Shown here: positions 16,352 through 25,406 of the stretch, in pieces
How the letters are laid out: each line of letters opens with the position of its first letter
How positions within the stretch are numbered: position 1 is the first letter of the stretch
NCBI RefSeq assembly: GCF_003097495.1
Contig: NZ_QEOP01000001.1
Span: forward strand, 1,364,001-1,428,000
Direction: 5' to 3'
DNA length: 64,000 bases
Origin: Amnibacterium flavum
Lineage (GTDB): Bacteria > Actinomycetota > Actinomycetes > Actinomycetales > Microbacteriaceae
Notes under the pieces: generated by a model
What the model saw: only the letters and a program-made list of their open reading frames with translations
Told to the model about the DNA's origin: nothing
Database searches by the model: none
Position numbers and translations under genes: made by a program

Positions 16352-16969
16352 TCAGCGGGTCAGGCGGATCGTGCGGGAGGTCAGGGCTGCGGCGTCATCC
16401 TCGTCGTGGCTGACGATCAGGCAGGTGCGCCCCGCGAGATGCGACCGCAGAACATCGCGGATCCCGTCCCGGCTGGCGGCATCCACGGCCGACAGCGGCT
16501 CGTCGATGAGCAGGACGCGCGGTCCCGCCGCGAGGGCGCGTGCGATCGCCACGCGCTGCGCCTGACCGCCCGACAGCTCCGACGGTCGGCGCCTCTCGAG
16601 CCCACCGGCTCCGACACTGTCGAGCAGCTCGAGCGCCTGCGTGCGTGCGGCGGATCGGGAGGCACCGCGCATCCGCGGACCGAAGGCCACGTTCGACACG
16701 CTGTCGAGGTGAGGGAACAGGGACGGCTCCTGGGGCAGGTAGCCGACGCTGCGCAGGTGCGGCGCGACGCTCCTCCGGGCGGTGGCGACGACCTCGCCAT
16801 CGATCTCGACCCGTCCCTCGTCGAGTCCGATGAGTCCCGCGACGAGCAGCAGGATCGTCGATTTGCCGGCGCCGTTCGGTCCGGTGACGGCGACGGCCTC
16901 ACCGGTCGCGATCTCGAGGTCGACCCGCACATCGCGTTCGCGCACGGACGCGTCGACGAGGACGCTCAC
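16352..16969 (-). CDS. modC: Molybdate ABC transporter ATPase ModC, short form without TOBE
   Basis: A 205-residue ATPase that powers molybdate import. Walker A GPNGAGKS is near residue 30, the Q-loop lies in [15 protein letters not shown], the signature is [15 protein letters not shown], and Walker B is [12 protein letters not shown]. It ends right after the H-loop region, so the usual C-terminal Mop/TOBE domain of ModC (family length about 350) is missing. That domain is present in the neighbouring HTH-TOBE gene. The GTG at 16969 overlaps the modB stop (GTGA). Confidence 0.9.
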   Translation of the reverse strand: MSVLVDASVRERDVRVDLEIATGEAVAVTGPNGAGKSTILLLVAGLIGLDEGRVEIDGEVVATARRSVAPHLRSVGYLPQEPSLFPHLDSVSNVAFGPRMRGASRSAARTQALELLDSVGAGGLERRRPSELSGGQAQRVAIARALAAGPRVLLIDEPLSAVDAASRDGIRDVLRSHLAGRTCLIVSHDEDDAAALTSRTIRLTR

Positions 16970-17763
16970 CGGTACGACCTCAGTCCGCGTCGGAGCGGCC
17001 CGCTCGTCAACGCCACCACGGCGACGGCGACGACGACGAGCACGAGGGCCAGCGCGGCGGCCGCGTCGGGGTCGACCTCGCGCTGCAGATAGATCTCGAG
17101 CGGCAGGGTGCGGGTCACGCCTTCGAGGCTGCCCGCGAAGGTGATGGTCGCGCCGAACTCGCCCAGCGCGCGAGCGAACGCGAGCACACCGGCGGAGGCG
17201 ATCCCGGGCAGCACGAGCGGCAGTGTGACGCGGGCCAGCACGCGCGTCGGCGATGCGCCGAGTGTCGCCGCGACCGCCTCGTACCGCGTCCCCGTGCTCC
17301 GGAGGGATCCCTCGAGGCTCACGATGTAGAAGGGGAGCGACACGAACGTCTGGGCCAGGACGACGGCGACGCTCGTGAACGCCACCGTGATCCCGAGCGC
17401 CTCGAGCCCCTGCCCCACGATGCCGCGCCGGCCCAGCGAGTAGAGCAGCGCGAGTCCTCCGACGACCGGAGGCAGCACGAGCGGAACCAGGATCAGCGAC
17501 CGCAGCAGTCGCCGGCCCGGGACCGCGTCGCGAGCGAGGAGGAGGGCGACTGGCGTGCCGAAGAGGAGGCAGAGCAGAGCGCTGATCGAGGCTGTCGCGA
17601 CGCTCAGCGTCAACGCCGCGACCGCCGAAGGTGCGGTGATGAGCTCCCCGAACCGCGGCCAGGGCACTCGCGCGGCGAGCGCGAGGAGCGGGACGACGAT
17701 CAGGAGGAAGGCGACGGCTGCCGGGGCGAGGAGCCACGGCGGCGTGCCACGGTAGCTCGTCAC
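16966..17763 (-). CDS. modB: Molybdate ABC transporter permease ModB
   Basis: A 265-residue permease with about six helices. It carries the ModB marks [21 protein letters not shown] near residue 100 and the ATPase-contact EAA loop [20 protein letters not shown] near 170, followed by [15 protein letters not shown], characteristic of molybdate/sulfate permeases. The ATG at 17763 overlaps the modA stop (ATGA), and its own stop overlaps modC. Confidence 0.95.
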   Translation of the reverse strand: MTSYRGTPPWLLAPAAVAFLLIVVPLLALAARVPWPRFGELITAPSAVAALTLSVATASISALLCLLFGTPVALLLARDAVPGRRLLRSLILVPLVLPPVVGGLALLYSLGRRGIVGQGLEALGITVAFTSVAVVLAQTFVSLPFYIVSLEGSLRSTGTRYEAVAATLGASPTRVLARVTLPLVLPGIASAGVLAFARALGEFGATITFAGSLEGVTRTLPLEIYLQREVDPDAAAALALVLVVVAVAVVALTSGPLRRGLRSYR

Positions 17764-18563
17764 GGTGCGGCTCCGAACCCGGCGGCGGCGAGCAGCCTCT
17801 GGCCCGTGTCACCGAGCACGAACGCGACGAACGCGGCGGCGGTCTCGGGATCGGCGGCGCCCCGGGTGACGGCGATCGGATAGAGGTTCACCGCGGCGGC
17901 CGATGCGTCGAACGCGATCCCCTCGACGGCGTCGCCCGCTCGCTTGACGTCGGTCACGTAGACGAGTCCGGCATCGGCCTCGCCGGAGCTGACCTTGGCG
18001 AGCACGTCGGTGACGGACTGCTCCTCGCTCACGGGCGCGAGAGCGACGCCCGTCTCGGCTTCGACCTTCTCGGTCGCAGCACCGCAGGGCACCTGCGGGG
18101 CGCAGACCACGACGCGGACACCCTCGCCTGCCAGATCCGCGAAGTCCTCGACGCCGGCGGGATTCCCCGCGGGGACCACGATCGAGAGCGTGTTGGAGGC
18201 GAAGAGCTCCGGCTCGCCCGCGATGACGCCGCCCTCGACCGCCTTCGCCATGTTGTTCTGATCCGCCGAGGCGAACACGTCGGCGGGGGCGCCTTCGATC
18301 AGCTGACTGACCAGGTCGCTCGATCCGCCGAAGCTGAAGGCGATGTCGGTGCCGGGGTTCGCTGCCATGAACTCGTCGGCGATCTGGCCGAAAACGTCGG
18401 TCAGAGAGGCCGCGGCGAATACGGTCACCGTTCCGCTGAGCGTCGACTCACTGGCGGTGGGACTTGCGGCGGGGGTCTCTTCGGTGGATGCGGGGGCGCT
18501 GCATCCGGTGAGGGTGACGAGGGCGGCCCCGATGACCGCAAGAGCGGAAAAAGATCGTCTCAT
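17760..18563 (-). CDS. modA: Molybdate-binding lipoprotein ModA
   Basis: A 267-residue lipoprotein. The signal peptide ends in a LVTLTGC lipobox near residue 20, followed by a Ser/Thr/Ala linker. The binding domain has [38 protein letters not shown] and [17 protein letters not shown], the three oxyanion-binding regions of ModA. It is the first gene of modABC and is preceded by a GGATAC/GTATCC inverted repeat. Confidence 0.95.
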   Translation of the reverse strand: MRRSFSALAVIGAALVTLTGCSAPASTEETPAASPTASESTLSGTVTVFAAASLTDVFGQIADEFMAANPGTDIAFSFGGSSDLVSQLIEGAPADVFASADQNNMAKAVEGGVIAGEPELFASNTLSIVVPAGNPAGVEDFADLAGEGVRVVVCAPQVPCGAATEKVEAETGVALAPVSEEQSVTDVLAKVSSGEADAGLVYVTDVKRAGDAVEGIAFDASAAAVNLYPIAVTRGAADPETAAAFVAFVLGDTGQRLLAAAGFGAAP

Positions 18564-18570
18564 GCTCCGA

Positions 18571-18594
18571 GGATACGGAAAAACACCTGTATCC
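18571..18594. promoter_or_regulatory. Candidate molybdate-regulator operator upstream of modA
   Basis: GGATAC at 18571-18576 and GTATCC at 18589-18594 form a perfect six-base inverted repeat with a 12-base A-rich centre. It lies 7 bases upstream of the modA ATG on the minus strand. Size and symmetry recall ModE-type operators. Assignment to the HTH-TOBE regulator is inference. Confidence 0.4.
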
Positions 18595-18633
18595 CTCCAT
18601 CGTCGCCCTCATGGGGTCAGTCGCGGCGGAAAA

Positions 18634-19974
18634 CTACTCCGCTCCTGCGCGGCTCGCTGTCGCCAGGGCGGAGGCCACTCGATGGACATCCGCCCGAAGC
18701 ACGCCGACCGTAACGCGCACGTGAGGGCTGCTCGTCCCGACCTGGAATGGCTCGCCCGGCGCCACACGGATCCCCTCCGCGGCGAGCGCGACGAGGGCCG
18801 CGCGTTCGTCTGACACGGGCAGCCAGAGGTTGAGGCCGTCGCTCTCGGGCAATCGCACCCCGTGTGCCCCGAGGGCGTCGAGCAGTGCCCGTTGCCGAGC
18901 CGCGTACTCGGTGCGAGCGCGGGCCACTGTCGCGACGGCCTCGTCGTCGGTGAGCAGGTCGAAGAGCAGTCGCTGGGTCATCCGCGAGGTCCAGCCGGCG
19001 CCGAGCATCCGCCGGGAGACCACGCGATCGACGAGTGCGCGGGGGCCGCCGAGAGCTCCGATGCGCAGATCGGGTCCGTGCGATTTCGCGAAGCTGCGGA
19101 TGTGCAGGGTCCGCTCCGGGAGCAGTCCCGCGAGCGTCGTGTCGGGGGAGGAGCTGATCTGCCCCGAGTGGTCGTCCTCGATGACGAGGGGGCCTGCCCC
19201 TCGTGAGACGCGGCCGATGGCCCGCGCGAGAGCCTCCGCGCGATCCTCCGTCATCGAGGCGCCCGTCGGATTGTGGGCCCGCGGCTGCAGCACGATCGCG
19301 GCCGGATGCGACGACAGGGCCGATGCGAGCGAATCGGGGCGCATCCCGTGCTCGTCGACGTCCGCTCCGACGGGTTCGACGCCGTAGTGCTCCAGCAGGT
19401 CGATGATCGGCGGGAAGCCCGGGTTCTCGACGACGACGCGGTCGCCGAAGCGGAGCACGGTGCCGAAGACGCGGTCGAGCGCGTCGAGCGCGCCGTTCGT
19501 CACCGTGACGGATTCGACGGGAGCGGGCCAGGTCTCGCGGAGCAGGTCGTGCAGCTCGGGGATATCGGGCTTCTGCTGGTAGCTGGCGGTCTCGGCTCGT
19601 GGAGACAGGCGTGACAGCGAGCCCTCGAGCGCGGGGAGGAGCTGCGGATCGGGGGTGCCCCGCGAGAGGTCGAGTGCGGCGTCGGCGGACGCGTCGAGCC
19701 CGCGGTACCGCTCCGGCATCCAATCGCGGGGGGCGCCGCGCACCAGGGTGCCGCTGCGTCCGCGCGACACGACGAGTCCGGCACGGGAGAGCGCCTGCCA
19801 GGCGTTGCTCACGGTCGCGGGACTGATGCCCAGATCGGCTGCGAGCTCGCGGACCGTCGGCAGGCGATCGCCCGGAGCGAGCTCGCCCGAGTGGATCAGA
19901 CGCGCCACCGCCGCCGCGATCGAATGCGAGGTGGGGTCTTCGATGAGAGCGGTCAGAGCGGAGGAATCAAGCAC
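18634..19974 (-). CDS. MocR-type GntR/aminotransferase regulator
   Basis: A 446-residue fusion of a GntR winged helix (residues 20-75: SIAAAVARLIHSGELAPGD, ELAADLGISPATVSNAWQA) to a fold-type I aminotransferase domain. The latter has VTNGALDALDRVF, PRAHNPTGASMT and a PLP-lysine context RSFAKSHGPDLRIG. Such proteins sense an amino compound or PLP adduct and switch adjacent catabolic genes. The GTG at 19974 fits the N-terminal domain length; longer starts enter the intergenic region. It diverges from the pyrimidine/hydantoin cluster, which is its likely target. A beta-alanine-type effector is plausible but unproven. Confidence 0.85.
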   Translation of the reverse strand: MLDSSALTALIEDPTSHSIAAAVARLIHSGELAPGDRLPTVRELAADLGISPATVSNAWQALSRAGLVVSRGRSGTLVRGAPRDWMPERYRGLDASADAALDLSRGTPDPQLLPALEGSLSRLSPRAETASYQQKPDIPELHDLLRETWPAPVESVTVTNGALDALDRVFGTVLRFGDRVVVENPGFPPIIDLLEHYGVEPVGADVDEHGMRPDSLASALSSHPAAIVLQPRAHNPTGASMTEDRAEALARAIGRVSRGAGPLVIEDDHSGQISSSPDTTLAGLLPERTLHIRSFAKSHGPDLRIGALGGPRALVDRVVSRRMLGAGWTSRMTQRLLFDLLTDDEAVATVARARTEYAARQRALLDALGAHGVRLPESDGLNLWLPVSDERAALVALAAEGIRVAPGEPFQVGTSSPHVRVTVGVLRADVHRVASALATASRAGAE

Positions 19975-20080
19975 GTCGCACCCCGCCGTCCGACTGTTTA
20001 CGCCCCTGTCATGCGGCGTAACCGAAGAGAAATGTCCACCGCGAATAATAACAAAGCGAACCACCCGCGTTAGGAGCATC
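19975..20080. promoter_or_regulatory. Divergent control region with TTACGCC-N10-GGCGTAA palindrome
   Basis: Between the MocR gene and the nitrilase gene lies a perfect seven-base inverted repeat (19998-20004 and 20015-20021) centred in 106 non-coding bases. An AT-rich GAATAATAAC (20043-20052) downstream could be the -10 region for the plus-strand operon. TAGGAG at 20071 is its ribosome site. The palindrome is a good candidate operator for the MocR protein. Confidence 0.5.
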
Positions 20081-20929
20081 ATGACCGTCGTCCGTGCCGC
20101 GATCACCCAGACCACCTGGACCGGTGACAAGGAGTCGATGCTCGACAAGCACGAGCAGTTCGCCCGGGACGCGGCCGCCGACGGCGCGCAGGTCATCTCG
20201 TTCCAGGAGCTCTTCTACGGGCCCTACTTCGGCATCACCGAGGACAAGAAGTACTACGACTACGCCGAGCCGGCCGACGGTCCGATCGTGCAGCGCTTCG
20301 CGGCGCTCGCGGGGGAACTGGGGCTGGTGATGATCCTTCCGATCTACGAGGAGGACCAGCCCGGCGTCTACTACAACACCGCGGTCGTGGTCGATTCCGA
20401 CGGCACGATCCTCGGCAAGTACCGCAAGCACCACCTGCCGCACCTCGAGAAGTTCTACGAGAAGTTCTACTTCCGCCCCGGCAACCTGGGGTACCCGGTC
20501 TTCGACACGGCGGTCGGGAAGATCGGCGTGTACATCTGCTACGACCGGCACTTCCCCGAGGGGTGGCGCGAGCTCGGCCTGAACGGCGCCGAGATCGTCT
20601 TCAACCCCAACGCGACCAAGCCGGGTCTGTCGAACCGGCTGTGGGATCTCGAGCAGGCTGCCGCCGCGGCGGCGAACGGATACTTCGTCGCGGCACCGAA
20701 CCGCGTCGGCCGCGAGGACAACGAGTACGGCGACCTCGCGGTCACCTTCTACGGCACCAGTCAGTTCGCCGACCCCCAGGGCAACTTCGTGGGGGAGCGC
20801 GGCAGCAGCGAGCACGAGGAGATCGTCATCCGCGACCTCGACCTCGACATGATCCGCCAGGTCCGCAACGACTGGCAGTTCTACCGCGACCGCCGCCCCG
20901 ACTCCTACAAGGCGATCACCGCCCCTTAG
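20081..20929 (+). CDS. Nitrilase-family beta-ureidopropionase / N-carbamoyl amidohydrolase
   Basis: A 282-residue carbon-nitrogen hydrolase that should cleave N-carbamoyl-beta-alanine (or an N-carbamoyl amino acid) to the free amino acid, CO2 and ammonia. The catalytic triad is visible: E43 in FQELF, K116 in KYRKHHLP and C153 in YICYDRHFPEGWR. The last motif is typical of the ureidopropionase/N-carbamylputrescine amidase branch. The ATG at 20081 has TAGGAG upstream. It is the first gene of the cluster and is followed by the dihydropyrimidinase whose product it would use. Confidence 0.9.
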   Translation: MTVVRAAITQTTWTGDKESMLDKHEQFARDAAADGAQVISFQELFYGPYFGITEDKKYYDYAEPADGPIVQRFAALAGELGLVMILPIYEEDQPGVYYNTAVVVDSDGTILGKYRKHHLPHLEKFYEKFYFRPGNLGYPVFDTAVGKIGVYICYDRHFPEGWRELGLNGAEIVFNPNATKPGLSNRLWDLEQAAAAAANGYFVAAPNRVGREDNEYGDLAVTFYGTSQFADPQGNFVGERGSSEHEEIVIRDLDLDMIRQVRNDWQFYRDRRPDSYKAITAP

Positions 20930-20986
20930 TCGGATATTCCGGGCGCGAACGCACGTTCCGGCGTGCGCAATCGCCCGGAACGTGCG
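20930..20986. repeat. Palindromic repeat copy A of the pyrimidine cluster
   Basis: Right after the nitrilase stop comes TCGGATATTCCGGGCG (20930-20945). A hairpin follows: CGCACGTTCCGG (20950-20961) and CCGGAACGTGCG (20975-20986), with a 13-base loop. The same stem recurs at 22501 and three more times, two with small variations, at 27437-27628. Confidence 0.85.
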
Positions 20987-21058
20987 GTCTCGCGACACGC
21001 CGCACCATCGCAGACGCAGCACATCGCAGACGAGCCCCACCCCAGAGACGAGGACAGG

Positions 21059-22498
21059 ATGGCCAAGACCCTCATCAAGAACGGAACCGTCGTGAACGCG
21101 ACGGGAACCGCACAGGCCGACGTGCTGATCGACGGCGAGACGATCGCCGCGGTTCTCGCACCCGGATCCAGGCTCCTCGGCTTCGACATCGAGGCCAACG
21201 TCGACCGCGTGATCGACGCCACCGGCAAGTACGTCATCCCGGGCGGGGTGGATGCGCACACGCACATGGAGATGCCCTTCGGCGGCACGTTCGCGAGCGA
21301 CACCTTCGAGACCGGCACCCGCGCGGCGGCCTGGGGCGGAACCACGAGCATCGTGGACTTCGTCGTCCAGTACCCCGACGAGAACCCGCTCGAGCGCTAC
21401 GCGGCCTGGCAGGAGAAAGCCGCCGGCAACTGCGCGATCGACTACGGCTTCCACCAGATCCTGTCCGATGTCCAGGACAGTTCGCTCACCGCGATGGACG
21501 AGCTGATCGACGAGGGCGTCACGAGCTTCAAGCTGTTCATGGCCTACAAGGGAGTGTTCCTCTCGGACGACGGGCAGATCCTGCGCGCCTTCCAGAAGGG
21601 CGCGAGCAACGGGGCGCTCATGATGATGCACGCCGAGAACGGCGCCATGATCGACGTCCTCGTCAAGCAGGCTCTCGAGGCGGGCAACACCTCGCCGTAC
21701 TTCCACGGCACCTCTCGTCCGTGGCAGGCGGAAGAGGAGGCCACGCACCGCGCGATCATGATCGCCAACCTCACCGGGGCGCCTCTCTACGTCGTGCACG
21801 TGTCGGCCAAACAGGCGGTCGACCAGATCGCGATGGCCCGCGACAACGGGCAGAACGTGTTCGGCGAGACCTGCCCGCAGTACCTCTACCTCTCGCTCGA
21901 GGAGCAACTCGGAGCGGTCAGCGATCAGTGGGGCGACTTCGAGGGTGCCAAGTGGGTGTGCTCGACGCCGCTGCGGTCGCGCGCGGAGGGTCACCAGCAC
22001 CACATGTGGGAGGCCCTGCGCACCAACGACATCCAGATGGTCTCCACCGACCACTGCCCGTTCTGCATGAAGGGTCAGAAAGACATGGGGATCGGCGACT
22101 TCTCCAAGATCCCGAACGGCATCGGATCGGTCGAGAACCGCATGGATCTGCTCTACCAGGGCGTCGTCGACGGCAACATCTCCCTCGAGCGCTGGGTCGA
22201 GGTCACCTCCACCACTCCGGCCCGCATGTTCGGCATGTACGGCAAGAAGGGCGTCATCCAGCCCGGCGCCGACGGCGACGTCGTCGTGTACGACCCGAAC
22301 GGTCACACCTCGATCGGTGTCGACAAGCAGGCCCACCACATGAACATGGACTACTCCGCGTGGGAGGGCTTCGAGATCGACGGACACGTCGACACCGTCA
22401 TCTCGCGCGGCAAGGTCATCGTCGATGACGAGCAGTACATCGGCACCAAGGGCGACGGTGGCTACATCAAGCGCGGGCTCAGCCAGTACCTCATCTGA
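21059..22498 (+). CDS. hydA: Dihydropyrimidinase / D-hydantoinase
   Basis: Hydrolyses the ring of 5,6-dihydrouracil/dihydrothymine (or 5-substituted hydantoins) to the N-carbamoyl acid. It has 479 residues, normal for the amidohydrolase family. Metal ligands are H67 and H69 (VDAHTHMEMPF), the carbamylated lysine in TSFKLFMAYKG, histidines in MMHAENG and VVHVSAK, and the aspartate in STDHCPF. The ATG at 21059 follows GAGGACAGG. Placed between the nitrilase and an LLM oxidoreductase, it fits the reductive pyrimidine pathway. Hydantoin use cannot be excluded. Confidence 0.94.
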   Translation: MAKTLIKNGTVVNATGTAQADVLIDGETIAAVLAPGSRLLGFDIEANVDRVIDATGKYVIPGGVDAHTHMEMPFGGTFASDTFETGTRAAAWGGTTSIVDFVVQYPDENPLERYAAWQEKAAGNCAIDYGFHQILSDVQDSSLTAMDELIDEGVTSFKLFMAYKGVFLSDDGQILRAFQKGASNGALMMMHAENGAMIDVLVKQALEAGNTSPYFHGTSRPWQAEEEATHRAIMIANLTGAPLYVVHVSAKQAVDQIAMARDNGQNVFGETCPQYLYLSLEEQLGAVSDQWGDFEGAKWVCSTPLRSRAEGHQHHMWEALRTNDIQMVSTDHCPFCMKGQKDMGIGDFSKIPNGIGSVENRMDLLYQGVVDGNISLERWVEVTSTTPARMFGMYGKKGVIQPGADGDVVVYDPNGHTSIGVDKQAHHMNMDYSAWEGFEIDGHVDTVISRGKVIVDDEQYIGTKGDGGYIKRGLSQYLI

Positions 22499-22500
22499 GT

Positions 22501-22558
22501 GCGCACGTTCCGGGCAGAAACGCACGCCGGAACGTGCGCTTACGCCCGGAATATCCGA
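22501..22558. repeat. Palindromic repeat copy B of the pyrimidine cluster
   Basis: GCGCACGTTCCGG (22501-22513) pairs with CCGGAACGTGCGC (22527-22539) across a 13-base loop. CGCCCGGAATATCCGA (22543-22558) follows, the exact reverse complement of the 16 bases at 20930-20945. The two copies therefore face each other across hydA. Confidence 0.85.
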
Positions 22559-22593
22559 GTTGGTCGCATCAGTAGTCGAAGTGAAGAGGACGC

Positions 22594-23634
22594 ATGGATT
22601 TCGGAGCAGTTGTTCAGACCGATCCGCCCGCCGCGCGCACGGTCGCGCTCGCGAAGCTGAGCGAGCAGTACGGGTTCGACTACTTCTGGACCTTCGACTC
22701 GCACGTGCTCTGGCAGGAGCCGTACGTGATCTACAGCCAGATCCTGGCCGAGACGCACAAGATCAAGGTCGGCCCGATGGTCACCAACCCGGCCACCCGC
22801 GACTGGACCGTCACCGCGTCGACCTACGCGACCCTCAACGAGATGTACGGCAACCGCACCGTCTGCGGGATCGGCCGCGGCGACTCGGCGGTCCGCGTCG
22901 CCAACGGCCGACCGACCACGCTGAAGGCTCTGCGCGAGTCGATCCACGTCATCCGCGAGCTCGCCAACTCGCGCCCCGTCGAATACAACGGTGCGACCCT
23001 GCAGTTCCCCTGGAGCAAGGGCAGCTCGCTCGAGGTGTGGGTCGCCGCCTACGGCCCACTCGCCCTCAAGCTCGCCGGTGAGGTCGGCGACGGATTCATC
23101 CTGCAGCTCGCCGACGTCGACATCGCCACCTGGATGATCGGCGCCGTCCGCGAGGCCGCCGCGAACGCGGGCCGCGACCCCGACTCGCTCCAGTTCTGCG
23201 TCGCAGCACCCTTCTACATCGGCGACGACTGGGCGCACATGCGCGACCAGTCCCGCTGGTTCGGCGGCATGGTCGGCAACCACGTCGCCGACATCGTCGC
23301 GAAGTACGGCACGCCGGCGGAAGGCTCGGAGACTTCGGGGGCCGCGGTCCCGCAAGCGCTCACCGACTACATCGCCGGCCGCGAGTCGTACGACTACAAC
23401 GAGCACGGCCGCGCCGGCAACTCGCACGCGAACTTCGTGCCCGACGAGATCGTCGACCGCTTCTGCATCCTCGGCACCGCCGCCCAGCACATCGAAAAGC
23501 TCGAGCAGCTGAAGTCCATCGGCGTCACCCAGTTCGCCGGCTACCTGCAGCACGACAACAAGGAGGAGACCCTCCGCGTGTACGGCGAGACCGTGATGCC
23601 GGCGCTGCGCGACTCGATCGTCGCCAAGGCGTGA
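22594..23634 (+). CDS. Luciferase-like (LLM) oxidoreductase, probably F420-dependent
   Basis: A 346-residue TIM-barrel flavin/F420 oxidoreductase. It begins MDFGAVVQTDPPAARTVALA and has YGFDYFWTFDSH near residue 27, VGPMVTNPATRDWTVTAS near 66 and CGIGRGDSAVRV near 92, as in methylene-H4MPT-reductase-like enzymes. I recall a TIGRFAM for F420-type oxidoreductases (Colwellia CPS_4043 family) tied to dihydropyrimidinase operons; this looks like a member. Lying after hydA, with no dihydropyrimidine dehydrogenase in the window, it could reduce uracil/thymine with F420H2, or oxidise a related ring. The ATG at 22594 has GAAGAGGA upstream. Confidence 0.82.
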   Translation: MDFGAVVQTDPPAARTVALAKLSEQYGFDYFWTFDSHVLWQEPYVIYSQILAETHKIKVGPMVTNPATRDWTVTASTYATLNEMYGNRTVCGIGRGDSAVRVANGRPTTLKALRESIHVIRELANSRPVEYNGATLQFPWSKGSSLEVWVAAYGPLALKLAGEVGDGFILQLADVDIATWMIGAVREAAANAGRDPDSLQFCVAAPFYIGDDWAHMRDQSRWFGGMVGNHVADIVAKYGTPAEGSETSGAAVPQALTDYIAGRESYDYNEHGRAGNSHANFVPDEIVDRFCILGTAAQHIEKLEQLKSIGVTQFAGYLQHDNKEETLRVYGETVMPALRDSIVAKA

Positions 23635-23682
23635 CCCCGTGACACGACCGGGGGAGACCATCATCAGCACCGGGGGAAGCCG

Positions 23683-24600
23683 GTGACGGCTCTCGACGCG
23701 CCACCGGCGCTGCGACGTCGGCGCTCGCCGCGAGTCGCCCTCACCCGCATCGGGATCGGTGCTCTCGGGATCCTGGCCATCGCCGCGATCTGGGAGCTGT
23801 ACAAGGCGTTCGGGCCTGCCGACGGCGTCGTCATCGGCGACTCCCGCATCCTGCCGCGCACCAGCGACCTCGCGATGCCGCACATCGTCGACATGGTGTC
23901 GCGTCTCTTCGAACCCGTCACCCGGGCGGACGGCTCCCCGCCGCTGTGGCTCGAGGTGTCGGGCGCCGCCGCGGTCACGCTCGGGATCGCCGCCGTCGGC
24001 TGGGTCGTCGGCCTCATCGTCGGGGTCGCGCTGGCGCTCGTGATGGTCCGCTCGCGCCTCGCCGAATCGAGCCTGCTGCCCTGGATCGTGCTCAGTCAGA
24101 CGGTCCCGCTCATCGCTTTCGCCCCGGTCGTGCGCAGCTGGGGATCGAAGATCGAGATCGGCGCGTTCGAATGGCAGGACTGGATGTCCGTCGCCGTCAT
24201 CGCCTCGTACCTCGCGTTCTTCCCCGTCGCGATCGGTGCGCTGCGCGGACTGCAGTCGCCGGATGCGATCCACACCGAGCTGATGCGGTCGTACGCCGCC
24301 GGCTGGTGGGCGACTCTCGTCAAGCTGAGATTCCCGGCGAGCGTGCCCTATCTGCTGCCGGCCCTGCGCCTGGCGGCCGCGAACGCCGTCGTCGGCGCCA
24401 TCGTCGCCGAGGTCTCGACCGGTCTGCGCGGTGGCATCGGCCGGATGATCGTGCAGTACGCCGGTCAGGCGAGCGGCGATCCCGCCAAATCCTGGGGTCC
24501 GATCTTCGGAGCCATCGTCCTCGGGCTCGTCGCTGCCGGCTCCGTCGCCCTCATCGGCGGCACCCTGGGCAACTACCGCCGTGCGGAGGTCAACTCGTGA
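23683..24600 (+). CDS. ABC transporter permease, SsuC/ThiX type (first copy)
   Basis: A 305-residue permease of the taurine/nitrate/pyrimidine-precursor class (BPD_transp_1). It has about six helices and the EAA-like loop SYAAGWWATLVKLRFPASVP near residue 205. The N-terminal region carries a longer extracytoplasmic segment (GDSRILPRTSDLAMPHIVD) than usual. The GTG at 23683 follows GGGGGAAG. It is coupled to the ATPase gene by GTGA. With the second permease at 25403 it should form a heterodimeric channel, probably for a pyrimidine or ureide. Confidence 0.88.
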   Translation: MTALDAPPALRRRRSPRVALTRIGIGALGILAIAAIWELYKAFGPADGVVIGDSRILPRTSDLAMPHIVDMVSRLFEPVTRADGSPPLWLEVSGAAAVTLGIAAVGWVVGLIVGVALALVMVRSRLAESSLLPWIVLSQTVPLIAFAPVVRSWGSKIEIGAFEWQDWMSVAVIASYLAFFPVAIGALRGLQSPDAIHTELMRSYAAGWWATLVKLRFPASVPYLLPALRLAAANAVVGAIVAEVSTGLRGGIGRMIVQYAGQASGDPAKSWGPIFGAIVLGLVAAGSVALIGGTLGNYRRAEVNS

Positions 24601-25406
24601 GTCCCCTCGATGAGACGACGGACGCGGTGGTCGCGACCGGCGTCGGCAAGGTGTTCCCCGCCGGAAACGTCACTGCGCTCGAAGGCGTCGACCTGGTCGT
24701 GCGCTCCGGCGAGTTCGTCTCGCTGATCGGGCCGTCCGGCTGCGGCAAGAGCACGCTTCTGCGCCTCATCGCCGACCTCGATGCGCCGACGAGCGGCACG
24801 CTGACCGTGTTCGGCAAGTCCGCCGAGAAGGCGCGGATCGATCAGGACTACGGCATCGCGTTCCAGCAGGCGGGCCTGCTGCCCTGGCGCACGGTGTCGG
24901 CGAACATCGAGCTGCCGCTCGAGCTGCACGGCGTCGGCAAGGCGGCGCGCAAGCAGCGATCCGCCGAGCTGCTGTCCCTCGTCGGACTCACCGATTTCGC
25001 CGACCGCTTCCCCGACCAGTTGTCGGGCGGCATGCAGCAGCGCATCGCGATCGCCCGTGCGCTCGCCGAGCAGCCCAGCCTGCTGCTCATGGACGAGCCG
25101 TTCGGTGCGCTCGACGAGATGACGCGCGAGCGGATGCAGACCGAGCTCTCGAACATCTGCGCCGAGACGGGCGCCGCCGTCGTCTTCGTGACCCACTCGA
25201 TCCCTGAAGCGGTCTTCCTGTCGGATCGCGTCGTGGTCATGTCACCGCGGCCGGGTCGGATCGAGACGGTCCTGTCGATGGATCTCGGTTCCGCGAGCGA
25301 GCGAGCGGAGTCGCTGCGGGAGGACACGGCTTTCTTCGAGATGGTCACCGCGGTCCGTGAAGCGCTCCACCAGGGCGCCCCGGCCAGGGGAGTGGACGAC
25401 CGATGA
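24597..25406 (+). CDS. ABC transporter ATPase, SsuB/ThiZ type
   Basis: A 269-residue ATPase. Walker A GPSGCGKST is near residue 43, the Q-loop lies in YGIAFQQAGLLPWRTV, the signature is LSGGMQQRIAIARAL, Walker B is LLLMDEPFGALDEMTRE, and the H-loop is VTHSIPEAVFLSDRV. These wordings are those of nitrate/sulfonate/taurine-type importers. The GTG at 24597 and stop at 25406 overlap both flanking permease genes, so the three are translationally coupled. Confidence 0.92.
   Translation: MSPLDETTDAVVATGVGKVFPAGNVTALEGVDLVVRSGEFVSLIGPSGCGKSTLLRLIADLDAPTSGTLTVFGKSAEKARIDQDYGIAFQQAGLLPWRTVSANIELPLELHGVGKAARKQRSAELLSLVGLTDFADRFPDQLSGGMQQRIAIARALAEQPSLLLMDEPFGALDEMTRERMQTELSNICAETGAAVVFVTHSIPEAVFLSDRVVVMSPRPGRIETVLSMDLGSASERAESLREDTAFFEMVTAVREALHQGAPARGVDDR

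Noticed and set aside
20930-22558. Insertion-sequence ends around hydA
   Set aside because: There is no transposase, no target-site duplication that I can see, and hydA fits its neighbours functionally. Kept only as an inverted-repeat observation.
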